Source: Paraconiothyrium sp. Pb-2020 (lineage: Eukaryota; Ascomycota; Dothideomycetes; Pleosporales; Didymosphaeriaceae). From it: 64,000 nucleotides of DNA. The stretch spans positions 1,736,001 through 1,800,000 of the forward strand of contig JAJUBI010000008.1 of the NCBI GenBank assembly GCA_022419385.1, read 5' to 3'. Positions 43,779 through 55,667 of this stretch are shown here, in pieces. Under the pieces are notes generated by a model. The model made no database searches, was not told where the DNA came from, and saw only the letters and a program-made list of their open reading frames with translations. The position numbers and the translations under genes are program-made. Position 1 is the first letter of the stretch. Each line of letters begins with the position of its first letter.

Positions 43779-46632
43779 ATGAGTTCCCGTAAGGACGACC
43801 CAAAGGACGCCACCACGGCTATACCGTCGAAATCGGTACCTACTTCCATCGACTCTGCAGAAGCGACAGCAGTGCCGACAGAGGTTCCTGCAGAAGGAAT
43901 TCTGATGCCAAATGGCAAATACTACACCAACTTCTCCACTCTGGAGTCCGCTGGATCGTATCGCACATTGAACAGCTCCACGACTGGTTGCTACGCGGAA
44001 AATGGATCGATGCCCATACTTCTCGCGGAAAAGGACCTGTGCAACCTAGGCTTCTTCTGCCCCAATAGCACTGATAATGCGCCACCACAGTAAGAGAACA
44101 AGAAAATAGCGTATCGAAGGCAGACCTAACAGCAACAGGTACTGCCCGCCATCTTTCGAATGCCAAGCTCAAAGAATGATGGGAAAGTCTTGTCCACCAC
44201 AGGGACTTCTTGAACCCGTCATCTGTGATGGTGGATACTATTGCCCCAAGGGAGGAAAGGAGCGAATCGAATGTCCAAAAGGTATGCGACAAACGAGCCT
44301 CAAGAGGAGCCACGCTAAACCCTATGTATAGGCAGCTATTGCCCAATCGGGAGCTTCGAGCCATGGCCGTGTGCATACGGCGCGATATGTCCAGCGAAAT
44401 CGCAGCGCCAGATCGTCACGGTGCCGTTCGGCTTCATGATTGCGTTCGACATAGTGCTCGGCATTGTCGTCGGCTTGGGCTTCTTCATCTCCGCATGGAG
44501 GAAAGGCAGGAAGAAGAATTATGCTGCTCTGCCAAACCCAGAGAAAGATATGGACGACGACGGTATCGAGTTGATCACAAAGGGAAACAAAGATGCCCCC
44601 GAGGACCACGATGATTTGAGCGCGAATCCCGATTTCCAGGTTTTCATGCGGTATATTTCACGGCTCATCAAAACGAAGGATGTCGGTCTTTCGTTCGACT
44701 TCGAAGGCTTGGAATTCGAACCTACGCCCGGGAAGAAGATCCTGAAGGGTGTCAGTGGACTCATCCAGAGTGGATCTATGTGGGCTGTTATGGGTGGTTC
44801 CGGTGCCGGAAAGTCGACATTCTTCAATGTGCTCATGGGAAAGACTCGCCACACTGCAGGAGTGATCAAAGTCAATGGCCACCCCAAGGATATGGCGAAG
44901 TACAAGAAGTTGATCGGTTTTGTTCCCCAAGACGATATTGTAATCCCTGAACTTACTGTTCGCGAGAACATCTTGCACTCCGCACGGTGCAGGTTACCAA
45001 TGACCTGGAAAGACAGAGATATCCAAGCATACGTCGATGCGCTGATCTCCTGTATCGGTCTGAGCCACGTCCAGCATTCGCTCGTCGGCGACGCCAACAA
45101 GCCTGTGGTTTCGGGTGGACAACGGAAGCGTGTTAGTATCGGAATGGAGCTTGCAGCCGCCCCTATGTGTATTTTCCTCGATGAGCCAACATCCGGTCTC
45201 GATGCAACTTCTGCATCGTCGATTATGAGGCTGCTGAAAGCGATTACGAAGCTTGGGGTTACCACCATCACGATCATTCACCAACCCCGCGAGGATATCT
45301 TCAACGGTTTCGACAATATCTTGCTGCTCGGTTTAGGTAGCGAGATCTATGCAGGACCAACTATCGAGGCTCCTGTCTATTTCGATTCTCTCGGTTTCAC
45401 GTTCCCATCGCGAGCAAACCCCGCCGACATCATCATGGATATCATCAACGGCGAAGGATACGCATACAGACAGGACCATGCAATGTCAGAGACTCCAGTT
45501 GCAAGGCTTATCGAAAACTGGCGCACCCGTCATCAACGCGAAATTCGACCCCACAGCCCACCGCAACCGCAGCACCTGCTTCCTGAAGATGCTTACAACA
45601 CGCTCAACACGCCCGCGTACGACCCACCCGAACAATCTTATGAAGATGCCTTGAACGCCCCGAAACGTCCGCGTCCTGTCTCGATGATCTCTACCGCAGA
45701 CCAAGAAGCCGAATTGAAGAGAACAATGAAGAAGCGTGGAGCATCATGGTACGCACAAGTCTACTACTGCTGCAAGCGCAGCATCACCCAACAGGTGCGC
45801 CTCAAGAACAGTTTCTTCTTCGAAATCGGCACCGGCGCCTTCGCAGGCGGCATCATCGGTCTGAGTGCCTTCACCGCAGAGGGCCAGCTCTTCAAGGGCA
45901 TCTACCACGACAGCTTCTCCATCGTCTCTCACGCCGTAAACTACACGTCTGCTCCGCAGCTTGGTCTCCTCGGCGCCATGGCCATCGGTCTAGCCGCCTC
46001 GGCTCCTGCAGTCAAAGTCTTCGGCGAGGAAAAGCTCATCTTCAACCGCGAGGCGTCGTCCGGTCACAGCATGAGCGCGTACTACTTTGGCAAAATGGTC
46101 TCCGTGCTGCCCAGGTTATTCATCGCTTCTCTCCATTTTTCGGTCTTCATGGGCATCCTAGCTACGCCGATCATGAGCTGGCCCGACATGTTCCTCGCCA
46201 ACCTGCTCTACTTCTTCTGCGTGTACGGCCTCGCATCCTGCATCGGCATGGTCGTCAAGCGCGAAGACGGACCGCTGCTAGCCGTCATGGCGAGTCTCAT
46301 CATCGGTATCCTGGGCGGTGTCGCGCCGCCGCTGAGCAAGGTCAAGGAATGGCACATTGAGTTTTTGTGGCGATTGAGCCCCGGTGTGTGGTTCACGGAG
46401 TCGTACTTCAGCGGGTGCTTGCAGCCGCTGGAGTATCTGTATATGCTGGATTTGGCCACGGCGGCGACGGGGTTCAATCTTGGGAAGTATAGCTTGGATA
46501 TGGGGTAAGTCGTTCCCCTTTAATACTCCGTATGATGAACTAATAAACCATAGGATCCTCGTCGCGCTTGGGGTTGTGTATCGCGTTATTGCTTTCGTGC
46601 TGCTCGTCACTGTTCAGCGCAAGCGCGGATAG
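43779..46632 (+). CDS. ABCG-type ATP-binding cassette transporter
   Basis: Four exons (43779-44089, 44139-44281, 44332-46504, 46554-46632; introns 49, 50 and 49 nt) encode 901 residues. The N-terminal 220 residues form an extracytosolic Cys-rich region (CYAENGS, YCPPSFEC, GGYYCPKGG, SYCPIGSF) with EGF-like spacing. A membrane helix follows (FGFMIAFDIVLGIVVGLGFFI). The single nucleotide-binding domain has Walker A GGSGAGKST at about 306, signature VSGGQRKRVSIG at about 410, Walker B CIFLDEPTSGLD and the H-loop IIHQPRE. Six C-terminal helices complete a half-transporter. The layout matches fungal and plant ABCG24/28-like, Adp1-type proteins rather than full PDR pumps, so it probably dimerises. 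Cargo unknown. Confidence 0.92.
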
Positions 46633-47427
46633 ATTCAGAGAGATGTTTGAAGTGGAATGTATCGTAGACTGCCTGTTTGATCTGTCGTTGTTGCCTGTAC
46701 TTGTTACGATATACCCCATATGTTTGTAGTGCGAGAATGAGAGTACGGTCGACATTCAAGAGCGCCTGCTATATGCGAAAGCAATACTTGATGAGTGCCA
46801 CCGTTTGCAAGTATCTGCAAGGTCGAGAGTACGGTAATATTTTGTATCTGTCTTCTAGTCAGTTGCCCATCTTATCTCTTCCGAGACATGTGAAGTTTAT
46901 CTCCGGATACTTGAGATCCTAGGATATCCTTTGCATCAACCGTGATACACCACTCCAGCCTTCTGCAAACATGTCCAAATGTCTCGAAAGCATTGTTCCG
47001 CCTCACGACACAAGCCATGCCTTCTTCCCATTTATATCTTAAACCACCCCTCTCCATCTCCACCGCTTTTAACACGCAGCTTTCTAAGCCTGCACGCGGC
47101 CCGTTCCCCACAATTCCCGCATTTTGTACAGCGAACCGCGCATACGCGAGTCCGCTTCTCCCAATCCAGCACCGCAACAGCGTCAACCTAACGCACCACA
47201 CCGCCTTTTTAATTGGGTGGCGGGGTGCGCCTTTACTGCCAAAACTCCTACTCACGGCTGCTGTACCACCGTTCTCTTCTTGCCCACTGAACCCTGCATC
47301 TGAAGAGTGTTTTGCGAAGACGTTCCTTGTCCCTCGTTTCGTTCGTGTTTTTCGTTTCGTCCGTTCGCTTCGTCGCTTCGCGCCGGTCGCCTGCCACGCA
47401 CGCGCCCGCCCCGGATAGTCCAGCAGC
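46633..47427. other. ABC transporter 3' flank and downstream promoter
   Basis: About 800 nt. A + strand frame at 46942-47418 is open for 158 codons but starts with GTG, is low-complexity and pyrimidine-rich, and matches nothing known; I treat it as leader DNA of the next gene. Confidence 0.45.
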
Positions 47428-48396
47428 ATGGGCCTCGTGGCGGCGTCGGTGGTCGTGCTCGAGGTACTCGCGGCGTGGATCGCGCTGCAATGCGTGTTGG
47501 AGAGGGTGGGGGAGCGCGTGGCAAGGGTGCGCCCTGTGGTGAAGGCTATGAAGGTCGTCGATGACTTCGCACTTGTCGCGGGGACAACGTTGTGCGCATT
47601 ATTGGTTCTGCTGCCGTCGTTTGTCTTTGTTGTGCTTGAGGTCTTTCGCTATGTGCAGCTGCGCAGTCGAACTGGCGACGCGCAACAGGAGCAAAACGTG
47701 ACGGATCCGGCGAAAACGATAACGGCGCATATGGAGCGCGTGGTGGGCATTATCGATGAGCTGGACGCTATGGGCGAACGGATGAGGCAGGCTGCCCTCA
47801 GTCTGAATCATGGCGAGGTGGAAGTAATAGTGAGGATATCTTGCACGCGGCTCCAAGCGGTACTAATGAAGAGTAGGAGCAGACGTATGAGCCCAAGATC
47901 GCACCCGAGGCGAAGGCGGCGATACTTTCCCAAACTTGCGGCAATGTCCTACTCGCTGTCTGCCGGCACAGCGAGACCATGGAGAAGTTGTATTCTGCAA
48001 TGCAACCGGAGGAAGTCGATGTAAGTCAACATACATATATGCCTGAAACCAAATGCTAACATATAGAAGGAGCTCATATACTGCGACTGTGACGACTTCG
48101 AGATCCGAGCTGAAAAAGTTATTGGCCTGATTCAAATCCTGAAAGAGTGCATGGAGCGCCAGACAGACCTTGTGAAAACCGTGGATGACCTATAGTAAGG
48201 ACTATACTGTGCACGGATGGCCGGACGCAACAACATACTAACGTGCTGCAGTCCAATGATTCCAATCGCTCCTACCATCGTCAATGGTCCGAATGTCAAA
48301 TCTATCGATAAGCCAATAGACAGTCCGATGATCCCAGCAGCTCGTGCTTGCATCGAAGACGAGGTCGACGACGACAGCGGTTTTATAGATGACTAG
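47428..48396 (+). CDS. Small membrane protein of unknown function
   Basis: Four exons (47428-47823, 47877-48020, 48067-48194, 48252-48396) joined by introns of 53, 46, 57 nt give 270 residues. All three introns have GT, a CTAA-type branch and AG, and the frame is continuous across them. Two N-terminal hydrophobic segments are visible: residues 1-20 (GLVAASVVVLEVLAAWIALQ) and about 50-72 (VAGTTLCALLVLLPSFVFVV). The rest is soluble and helical, with a Cys-bearing stretch (LIYCDCDDFEIRAEK), and ends in an acidic DDDSGFIDD tail. I recognise no family. The exon 1 donor could lie two codons earlier. Confidence 0.6.
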
Positions 48397-48417
48397 AAAC
48401 GAATTACGAAGGAATGA

Positions 48418-48896
48418 GTTATCAAATTTTCGGCATTCTGGATTTACCCAGCAGATGCGCGTGCCAGGACAGAGGAAGCAAGCCGTCTTTTCGGGGGCTG
48501 GACAAGCCGGAATGCTCTTACCCTTTTATATCTAACCGGAAAGACTCAACGTAACCGGACCACGATCAATGAAAAGCGGAAGATTCGGGACATATCCACA
48601 GTCGAAGGCGGATGTTTGGTTGAGGTTGAGAAGCGGAAAGCGTCGAAGACTCCGAGGTTGGAAAACCTGTGACGCCAGAAAGAGTCCTCTGCGATTCGGC
48701 TGAGGGACAGCCTGCAGCGAGGTCGAGTGGCTTTGTTCCCAAGAGAAAATGTGTTGCGCATGTAGCAGGCGTACTCAAGCGGAAAAAGATGCATCCGCTG
48801 TGTTGCCCAGGGAGGAAGAGCAGGCTTTTAACGATATGGAAGCGAATGCGCGGGTGGATTTACTCATGCATAGAATCTTACTAGATAGCATATAGA
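48418..48896 (+). other. Coding-like exons of an unrecognised gene or relic
   Basis: A frame open from 48418 to 48668 can be spliced over a 49-nt GT-AG intron (48669-48717) into 48718-48896, ending at TAG. The product is charged and helical, reading KTPRLENL then EVEWLCSQEKMCCACSRR and ending MHRILLDSI. The smooth join and the CxxC pair argue for real coding origin. No ATG is in frame upstream, so the 5' exon is missing, unrecognised or lost. It might instead be an alternative 3' end of the preceding gene. Confidence 0.35.
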
Positions 48897-49844
48897 AAAA
48901 AAATCTTGCTCCAGTTTGACATAGGAAATCGGTTGTTCGCATCCAGATACTCATCGTAATCCTTCGAGCTCCTCGACAAGTAAGCTGTATTGACGTGCAC
49001 AGCTGCTTGAGTATTCTCAGTGGAGGGCTGTCATCAGAAGGTTGGGAACGCGGACGCCGCGAGAAAATGATAGACGATGCAACCAGCGTGCTACGAGGGC
49101 CAGAATGCCAGTCTCGATATTCATGAGAAAAGCCTACAAGGACAGGGAAGAGGACAACAGAGTTGGACGCAACAGCTAACAAATCTGATAAAAGGTAGAC
49201 CAGTCGACAGCCTTGGAGGTGGGATTCTGGGAAGGTGTGGAGTCGAGTTTCTTGTCGATGACGTTTAAGCGTGTTTTTTCAATGTCTGTTGTAGATCTAC
49301 TCTACAAATCTAGGTGTTGCCTGCTCAGCATGGCTGTGATAAAAGTGGGGTGTAAGAGTGATGCAGTGTGAAGGGGGCTAGAACTACTAAGTAGAAGCTC
49401 CTGCCTCAACAACAGGCTTCAAATTCTAATCTGTAACGGAGAATGCTCTGCTTGATTCACTTGAACATCGTAATATGTGTGAAGGTATCATGGCCCATCT
49501 GGCGGTCTAATCAGTAGAACAGCCTTCTCATGTGGTCAAGTTTCCTGAAATAGCAGCCCTCATTAGGCGACAAAGCGGTCGCATTCATGCATGAGGCTCC
49601 ATCGGGTTAGCGTTGTTTGTCGCACGTGCCCTCACGCCACGAGCACCTGCAGTTGTCTCACTCCAGCACAAACAGAACTTGAAAACCCACAGATCCACTT
49701 GTCATTTCTCTAGGACCGCACACAGTCCGCCCTGCGCTTCCCATGCCTCGATAGATCCTTTACCGCACGAAACAACATCACAAACCGATCCTTTGGCGTG
49801 CGCCTCTCACGTGCTTATCAGTCGCCAATACCACTTCAACCGCC
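48897..49844. other. Intergenic, nothing recognised
   Basis: About 950 nt, AT-rich in the first half. Short frames on both strands look like chance. It contains the promoter of the next gene. Confidence 0.5.
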
Positions 49845-50507
49845 ATGGCGACCTCCTTCCTCACTTGGCTTCCCACTATTCCCATCCCACCCCCTCACGC
49901 AACTTTCGCCAGCACCTCCGCTTTCACTCTCCTCAGCCTCTTCTGCACCAACAAGCTTCCCCATCACCCGCTCCTTGTCATAGCATGGGCTGGTGGCTCA
50001 TACTACCTCAACCAGACATGGCTTGAGCTCAAGCTGAACCAAATCACAGCCACCGTGGCGAAGCAGGTGGACGAATTCCTCGCCAGGGAAGGAGCATGTG
50101 AAGACTGCAGGAAGAATGTCCTTGAGAAGACACCGAAAGAGCTTGCGAAGTTGTTAGCAGACTTGAAGAAGGCCAAAGAGAAGGAACTTGCGAAGAAGGA
50201 GAAGGAGTTTGAAAATAAGAAGAAGATAATAGTGGCGATGATCGAGGAGGAGCTAACACCGGAGCAGAGGGAACGGGTGGAGAAGGAATTTGCGGCGTTA
50301 GTGGGGGAAGTTGCGGCTGAGCGGGAGGAGTTGATGGCGGAGTTGATGGCGGGGAGGGATGAGGCGGACCGACCGATCGTTCTGGCGGAGTTTGAGGTGA
50401 AAATGGAGGCGGCGCGGGAGAGGCTGAGGAGAAGAAAGGAGGAACGTGAAGGGGTTGCTCGGAACAGGAGGGATGCGGAGGGTGCCACAGATGGAGGTCG
50501 AGACTAG
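49845..50507 (+). CDS. Coiled-coil protein of unknown function
   Basis: An intronless frame of 220 residues in good ATG context (CCATGG). Residues 1-60 are hydrophobic and Pro/Ser-rich, with likely membrane-spanning segments (TFASTSAFTLLSLFC and LLVIAWAGGSYYL). From about residue 75 on the protein is one long charged coiled coil dominated by Glu, Lys, Arg and Ala. A single CEDC pair occurs near residue 86. No family is recognised. The topology suggests a tail-type membrane-attached coiled coil, which is inference. Codon use is consistent with a real gene. Confidence 0.6.
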   Translation: MATSFLTWLPTIPIPPPHATFASTSAFTLLSLFCTNKLPHHPLLVIAWAGGSYYLNQTWLELKLNQITATVAKQVDEFLAREGACEDCRKNVLEKTPKELAKLLADLKKAKEKELAKKEKEFENKKKIIVAMIEEELTPEQRERVEKEFAALVGEVAAEREELMAELMAGRDEADRPIVLAEFEVKMEAARERLRRRKEEREGVARNRRDAEGATDGGRD

Positions 50508-50928
50508 AGCATTGGGAGCGACAGCTGAGGTGAAGACACTGCAGATCTCGAACAGCACGTTTGAAATCGGTTCATTGGAAACATGAAAGCGAGACGAAGC
50601 TGGGCTGTTCTGGGTATTTGATAGCGCTGATTCATGATTTCGTCAGTCTTAGAAGGCATCCTGCGACGGAGACAACGGCATCTCGAGGGAACAGAACTTG
50701 GCAGCATGATATATCCACGACCTCTTTGACAAGCGGTCCAAAGATCAGAAAGCAGTATGCTTGTGCCTTCGAAGTCTAGATATCACTAGGTAAGATACAA
50801 ACACAGGAATGCTAATAGATGGGCACGGCGACTCACGCAACTTGTTCCATATCCCGGGGTAATACAGCTCTTCTTGATTCGTCTTCGCATTGTCCCATGT
50901 CCCTATCCAACACCCGCCATCAACCAAC
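50508..50928. other. Convergent 3' flanks
   Basis: About 420 nt between two facing genes. Nothing else was recognised. Confidence 0.5.
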
Positions 50929-51843
50929 TCAAGGCGCACATTCAACAGCATCCACAAGCTTCTCCTCCTCGAAACTCATCAACCACGTCTCACACCTATC
51001 CCACGCCTCCTTGTCCATATGCTTCCCGTTCCACGTCGCCCTCGCATGTCTGCGTTGCTCCACAAATGTCCGGTGAGACGGCAGCGCAACCGATCTGCAA
51101 AGCTCACAGCCCTCTGGCGTGCTCCAACACACGACGCAGAGTTTTTCGGGACCTCGTCCCCAATGGCTGCTGGGAGAAGGGCCTACTCCAGGTTCGATAG
51201 CTGGATCGGGGTTGGTATCCATGCCGTGGGTACTGTTGTACGGGTGGACGTCTGGCACGCCTAAACAGGACCAGTGAGTCCAGCAGAGGAGGCAACGGCC
51301 TGGAGCGTTGAGCGAGCGGTAGGAGGGGAGGTTCCAAGGTAGGTTAGGAGGCCACAGACTTTGAGTGTGTTGCATGGCGAGATCTTGGAGACGGGGATGC
51401 GTATCCGCAAGAGAATCGCTCACTGTATTGGCGAGAGCGTATTCTATCCTTGAAGTATGCGTGACGGTTTGCTCTGCAACAGCTTGCTCCGCAGCGCCAG
51501 CGAGTTCTCGGAGACGGTGATGCGTATCCAGAAGAGACTCATTGACGTTTTTGGTGGGGTTGGGGTTGGGGGTGTGGCCTGTCCTAGAAGTATGTTCCGT
51601 GGTTTGCTTTGCAGCTATTTGTTTTCCACGGCATGCGGTTTTGCTAGGTAACAAATCCGATGCGTCGAGAGTCACACCCGTAGGGTGCAATTTCGAAGGT
51701 GCGAAGTGCGCCCTGAGAGTTGATTGCAAACAAGGTATCTCGGCAATCGTTTCGAAGCGTTGACCGGGAGCAACAGGTTGTAGTAATTTCCTGTTGTCTG
51801 CGGCCTTCTTCGAAGCCGACAAGGCAAATGGCATTTTAGTCAT
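50929..51843 (-). CDS. Cys-rich protein with internal repeat, unknown function
   Basis: An intronless frame of 304 residues starting ATG. The middle holds two copies of a segment of about 35-40 residues: the first contains EHTSRTGHT and ESLLDTHHRLRELA, the second contains THTSRIEYA and DSLADTHPRLQDLA. The C-terminal third carries cysteines in CLLCWTHWSC and CVVCWSTPEGCELC, spaced like a small zinc-binding unit. No family is recognised. The N-terminal half is otherwise polar and probably disordered. A weakly constrained lineage-specific protein seems most likely. Confidence 0.55.
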   Translation of the reverse strand: MTKMPFALSASKKAADNRKLLQPVAPGQRFETIAEIPCLQSTLRAHFAPSKLHPTGVTLDASDLLPSKTACRGKQIAAKQTTEHTSRTGHTPNPNPTKNVNESLLDTHHRLRELAGAAEQAVAEQTVTHTSRIEYALANTVSDSLADTHPRLQDLAMQHTQSLWPPNLPWNLPSYRSLNAPGRCLLCWTHWSCLGVPDVHPYNSTHGMDTNPDPAIEPGVGPSPSSHWGRGPEKLCVVCWSTPEGCELCRSVALPSHRTFVEQRRHARATWNGKHMDKEAWDRCETWLMSFEEEKLVDAVECAP

Positions 51844-52254
51844 TATGTCGGTGAGGGTGGTAAGATTTCGACGACTTTGATGAATGTTTGATTCTAATAA
51901 TCAGCGTCATTAGCATTCTTACGCGCAATACACCAGAGTGTGTTTACAGACGCGAACCGAACGTGATGGACTTAGACCTGCGCAGCGATGTCGATTGTGA
52001 TTGAGGCATGGAGCGAAGGCTTTGGACAAGTCCACGAGTTGGTAACGGGCGCGGTCTAGCTTTTCGAGACGGTGGAGGATCGAGATTCTCATCGCCTGCA
52101 CCACCGCGAAGCGCGAGCGGATGCCTCATCTCGAAGCGAGCAGTCCTAGCGACTAAAAATGTGACAGCTAGAGGGAAGCGCATAATGGATATGTACGATA
52201 GCGATGGGACAGCAGTATCATCGACGCTGGTGGGGCGCGTTCAGCTGACAAGCA
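51844..52254. other. Promoter of Cys-rich gene and MSH1 3' flank
   Basis: About 410 nt; only short frames. Nothing else was recognised. Confidence 0.5.
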
Positions 52255-55200
52255 CTATGCCGTTGCAGCTTGTCGTTGCGCAGTTTCTTCGTCCGTTCCT
52301 GCCCCAGCCTTCATGAGTTGCGGCTTCAGTGTTTGCAACACTTGCGCTGCGACCGTAATTGCCTCTTCAGGTATACCTGCAACTCTGGCGACCTTCAAAG
52401 CATGACTTTGTCGGTTCACTCCCTTCCGTAATCGATGCACATAGGAGAATTTCCCATCTGCCTCTTCGGCCACATCATTACAATAGCAGCCCAGCTTCTT
52501 GAAGTCCTTCGTCATGTCGGTAAGCGCGTGGAAGTGGGTGGCAAACAGTGTCCGAGACTGGTTGATGTGGTAGAGGTGGTGAAGGCAAGCATAACCTACG
52601 GCAATACCATCCTCGGGCGTCGTTCCCCGACCTACTTCGTCCATAATGACGAAGGAGCGGGGCGTGGCTTCTTTAAGAATTTGTGCCGTCTCGAGCATCT
52701 CCACCATGAAAGTGGATTGGTCTTGGTATAAGTTGTCGGCAGAGCCCACGCGACTAAAGATCTTGTCCACAAGCCCAACTTCGGCATACTCTGCAGGCAC
52801 AAAGGACCCCGTCTGAGCAAGGATCGAGATGAGTGCGTTTTGTCGCAGATATGTACTCTTTCCGGCCATGTTTGGTCCTGTAATGAGCCATATTCGCTCA
52901 TCCTTCCCAAGGAGACAGTCGTTCGGTGCAAACTTTCGTCCCTGTTCGCCCAATCCCGCTTCGACAACCGGATGACGACCGCCAACGACATGATGGGCAG
53001 TGCCAGCGTTGAGTACCGGACGGACGAGGTTCTTCTCGACTGCTAAAATGGCAAAGGCGCAGGCCACATCGAGTTCATCAAGTACGGCTGCATTCCGTCG
53101 TAGCTTGACTAGATTACGTACCACACCCTCGCGAAGCTCGCTCAAAACGCGCTGTTCCTCGTTGCGAATACGGAACCGGGTTTCGTCCATCTGAGTTCCT
53201 AGTCGTGTCCATTCCGGCACTTGGAAGGATCGTGTAGACTTGCTGCTGCTCAAACTTTTGGGATATTGCGCAGTAACACGGCTAACATCTTTGCCTTTGA
53301 CATGGGCAATGTGCGACAGATTAGGTGTCCATTTGAGGCAAAGACTTGCCGCACCGAGTTCCGTGCGCAAATCTCGTTCCAGCTTTGTCTTACTTTCCAT
53401 CAGATGGTCTAGATTGCTGTGTAGTTTGGCTAGAGCCTTACTGGCATTTCTCTTCATTATCCATATGTCATCGCGACCATCCGTTGCACTTTTGAAGCTT
53501 GGCGCGATCATGTGTGGTCTGGGCTGGATCCGTTTGGGCATCTCTTTCAGGTCTTCTTCACCAGCTTCTCGCCCTAGGACATCTTGGGCAAGTTCTTCTA
53601 CTTCGGCCACCTGATCGTTCTCGATTCGATGGTACTCTGACAGTCCTTCCTCGTCAATGGCATCTTGGATCCGCTGCGCCAGTTCGAGAGGCTGTGTCAG
53701 GTCGAAGCGGTTTCGTAATGCTGGAACACATTTTCTTCTTCGCATTTCTACACTTTGGTTTTCTGGGTCAATCGAGATCGAATTCCTTGATGCAATGTGC
53801 TCCTGGAGCATGTTGGCAATATCTGCCGTAGTCGTTACTGTCTTCGACAGCTCCATGAGATCGTCAGCGTCACCGCGACCAACGGTGAACTTGGTCACGA
53901 GGCGAAGTGAATCGAACGTCTGCCCGAGCAACGTCACCACATCTTGCCGAAGCTGAGGATAATCTATCATTTCCTCGACGAGATCTAGTCTCTCATTGAT
54001 CGTGGATAGAGACATTGAGGGAGCCGCTGCTTGGATCAGCATCACATGAGCTCATACACGAGTGTTACTTACATAGTCGTTGAGTCAAAAGTCGGGTGCC
54101 GCTCTTTGTCACTGTCTCTTTGAGAGAATGCAACAAGCTACCTTGATGCGAGCCATCGCGTATTGTGCTTCTGATCTCGAGAGCTCTCAAACTATTCTTG
54201 TCAATGCTCATATGATCCTCCGCCTGATGTCGGACCGGCGCTTGCAGCCGTGTCCTCGCACCAAGCAGTTGATGTTTGACATAATGAAGTAGAGACCCTC
54301 CTGCAGCTACTTCCGCGGTACTGAAGTTTGCAGAATCGAAGTCTTCGACCACGTCTTCCATCATTGGTGTCCAATCAGCTACGCTCAAAGGTTGTGCAGC
54401 AGGCTCTTGAAAGGTGATCATATGGCCATCCTCCTTTAAGATTGATACCATCTGTGAGTTTTGTTCCTCTGCGAAAACACTATCAAGGAGGATCTCGCGA
54501 GGTCTTATACGCGCAACTGCAGATGGAAGAGAAGCAATGTCCGTGCTTTGAGTAACGAAGTCCCCACTCGATAAGTCAATCCACGCAAGCCCGACTTCAG
54601 TCCGGGGTAGGTTGAGTACGGAAGAGACTTTGGAGCTTCCAGGACTGACTTTCACGGTTTTCTCTTTTAAGGCTTCCGGGCTGACATGAATGCTCAACAG
54701 GTAGTTGTTCTCCCACGGATCCATGAAATGCTCGTCGATGAGTGTTCCAGGAGTTACGATACGAGAAACACGCCTCGTATACTGAGGCTCACCTTTGGCC
54801 TTGGTCGGTGCATCGTTGAGGAACTCGTCGCATATTGCAACATGCTTGCCTAAGTCCTGTACTAAGATCTTGAGGTAGCGCTCCAGTTGGTAGGCAGGAA
54901 AGCCGGCCTTTAAAGTCAGTAAACGTCAATGAGACAGCTGTTGGCCGCACTCACCATTGGAACAGCCGGTTTCTTACTTCCCTTAGAAGCCTTTCTTCTT
55001 GTTTTTTTTATGTTCATGAGTGGTGCAAACTCGTCGGCTTGCTCAAAGTACAACTGGGCGACTTAGCTACGGTACAACCTGGTAACACAACATTGCATTT
55101 TACTTCGTAGAACCCACCCACTCTCGTCAACAGCACGCAATGACTAAATTTGAGCATGTTGTTGCGCACCTGCTGCAGCAACGGTGGGTAATCTGGTTCA

Positions 55201-55469
55201 TCATCTTGAGGCGGAAGCGGAGGACCATCGATGGCGCCCTGTGGAATTTCGTTCACACTGACAGTGACTTTCCTCTTGGCCCCTCGGGTGTGCGTAATGT
55301 AGTGCCATTGGGCTGGTGTAAAGTGAGCACGTGAAGCGTGTCGCGGGCGCGTCGAACTCAAGCAAAGGGATGAGCTCGCATATGCTCGGCGATGAGATGG
55401 CTTCAGGGAGGCTGGCAGGCTTGATATGATGCAGCGCGTGACAGGTTTTGTACTGCCCGCAAGCATCAT
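52255..55469 (-). CDS. MSH1: Mitochondrial DNA mismatch repair protein Msh1
   Basis: A MutS homologue that binds mispairs and maintains mitochondrial DNA. Four exons (55469-55104, 55053-54955, 54907-54073, 54026-52255) with introns of 50, 47 and 46 nt give 1,023 residues. The first 60 residues are basic and Ser-rich, as in a mitochondrial presequence. The mismatch-binding motif follows as VGGFYELYFEQADEFA (the GFYE/FxE element, split by the first intron). The ATPase has Walker A TGPNMAGKST at about 815-824, DNLYQDQSTFMVEM, Walker B FVIMDEVGRGT and ATHFHAL. The linker between connector and clamp domains is long. Msh1 rather than Msh2-6 is supported by the presequence and domain order. It is divergent from HEM12. 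Confidence 0.93.
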
Positions 55470-55667
55470 CCTCACCAAGCGGGAAAATGTGATGAACAAT
55501 TGCACATGGAAGTTGCGATGCTTTTATGCCCCTGCTGTTTGCTGCTCCTGGCCCCTGCGAGCATATGCGCCAAAAGCAGTTAGCCAGCCTCGGAGCGCGG
55601 AACGCGGGGCAGTCGCATCCCAGAAAGCTTGAGCTTGCGGTGTCTGTCTGTTGCCTACATCGCAAAT
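55470..55667. promoter_or_regulatory. Shared divergent promoter, MSH1 / HEM12
   Basis: 198 bp between the start codons. A minus-strand ATG in another frame lies about 40 nt upstream of the MSH1 start and could be a small upstream ORF. Confidence 0.45.

Noticed and set aside
46942..47418. A 158-codon + strand frame before the small membrane protein
   Set aside because: It begins with GTG, is low-complexity and pyrimidine-rich, and has no homology I recognise. It more likely belongs to the promoter or leader.
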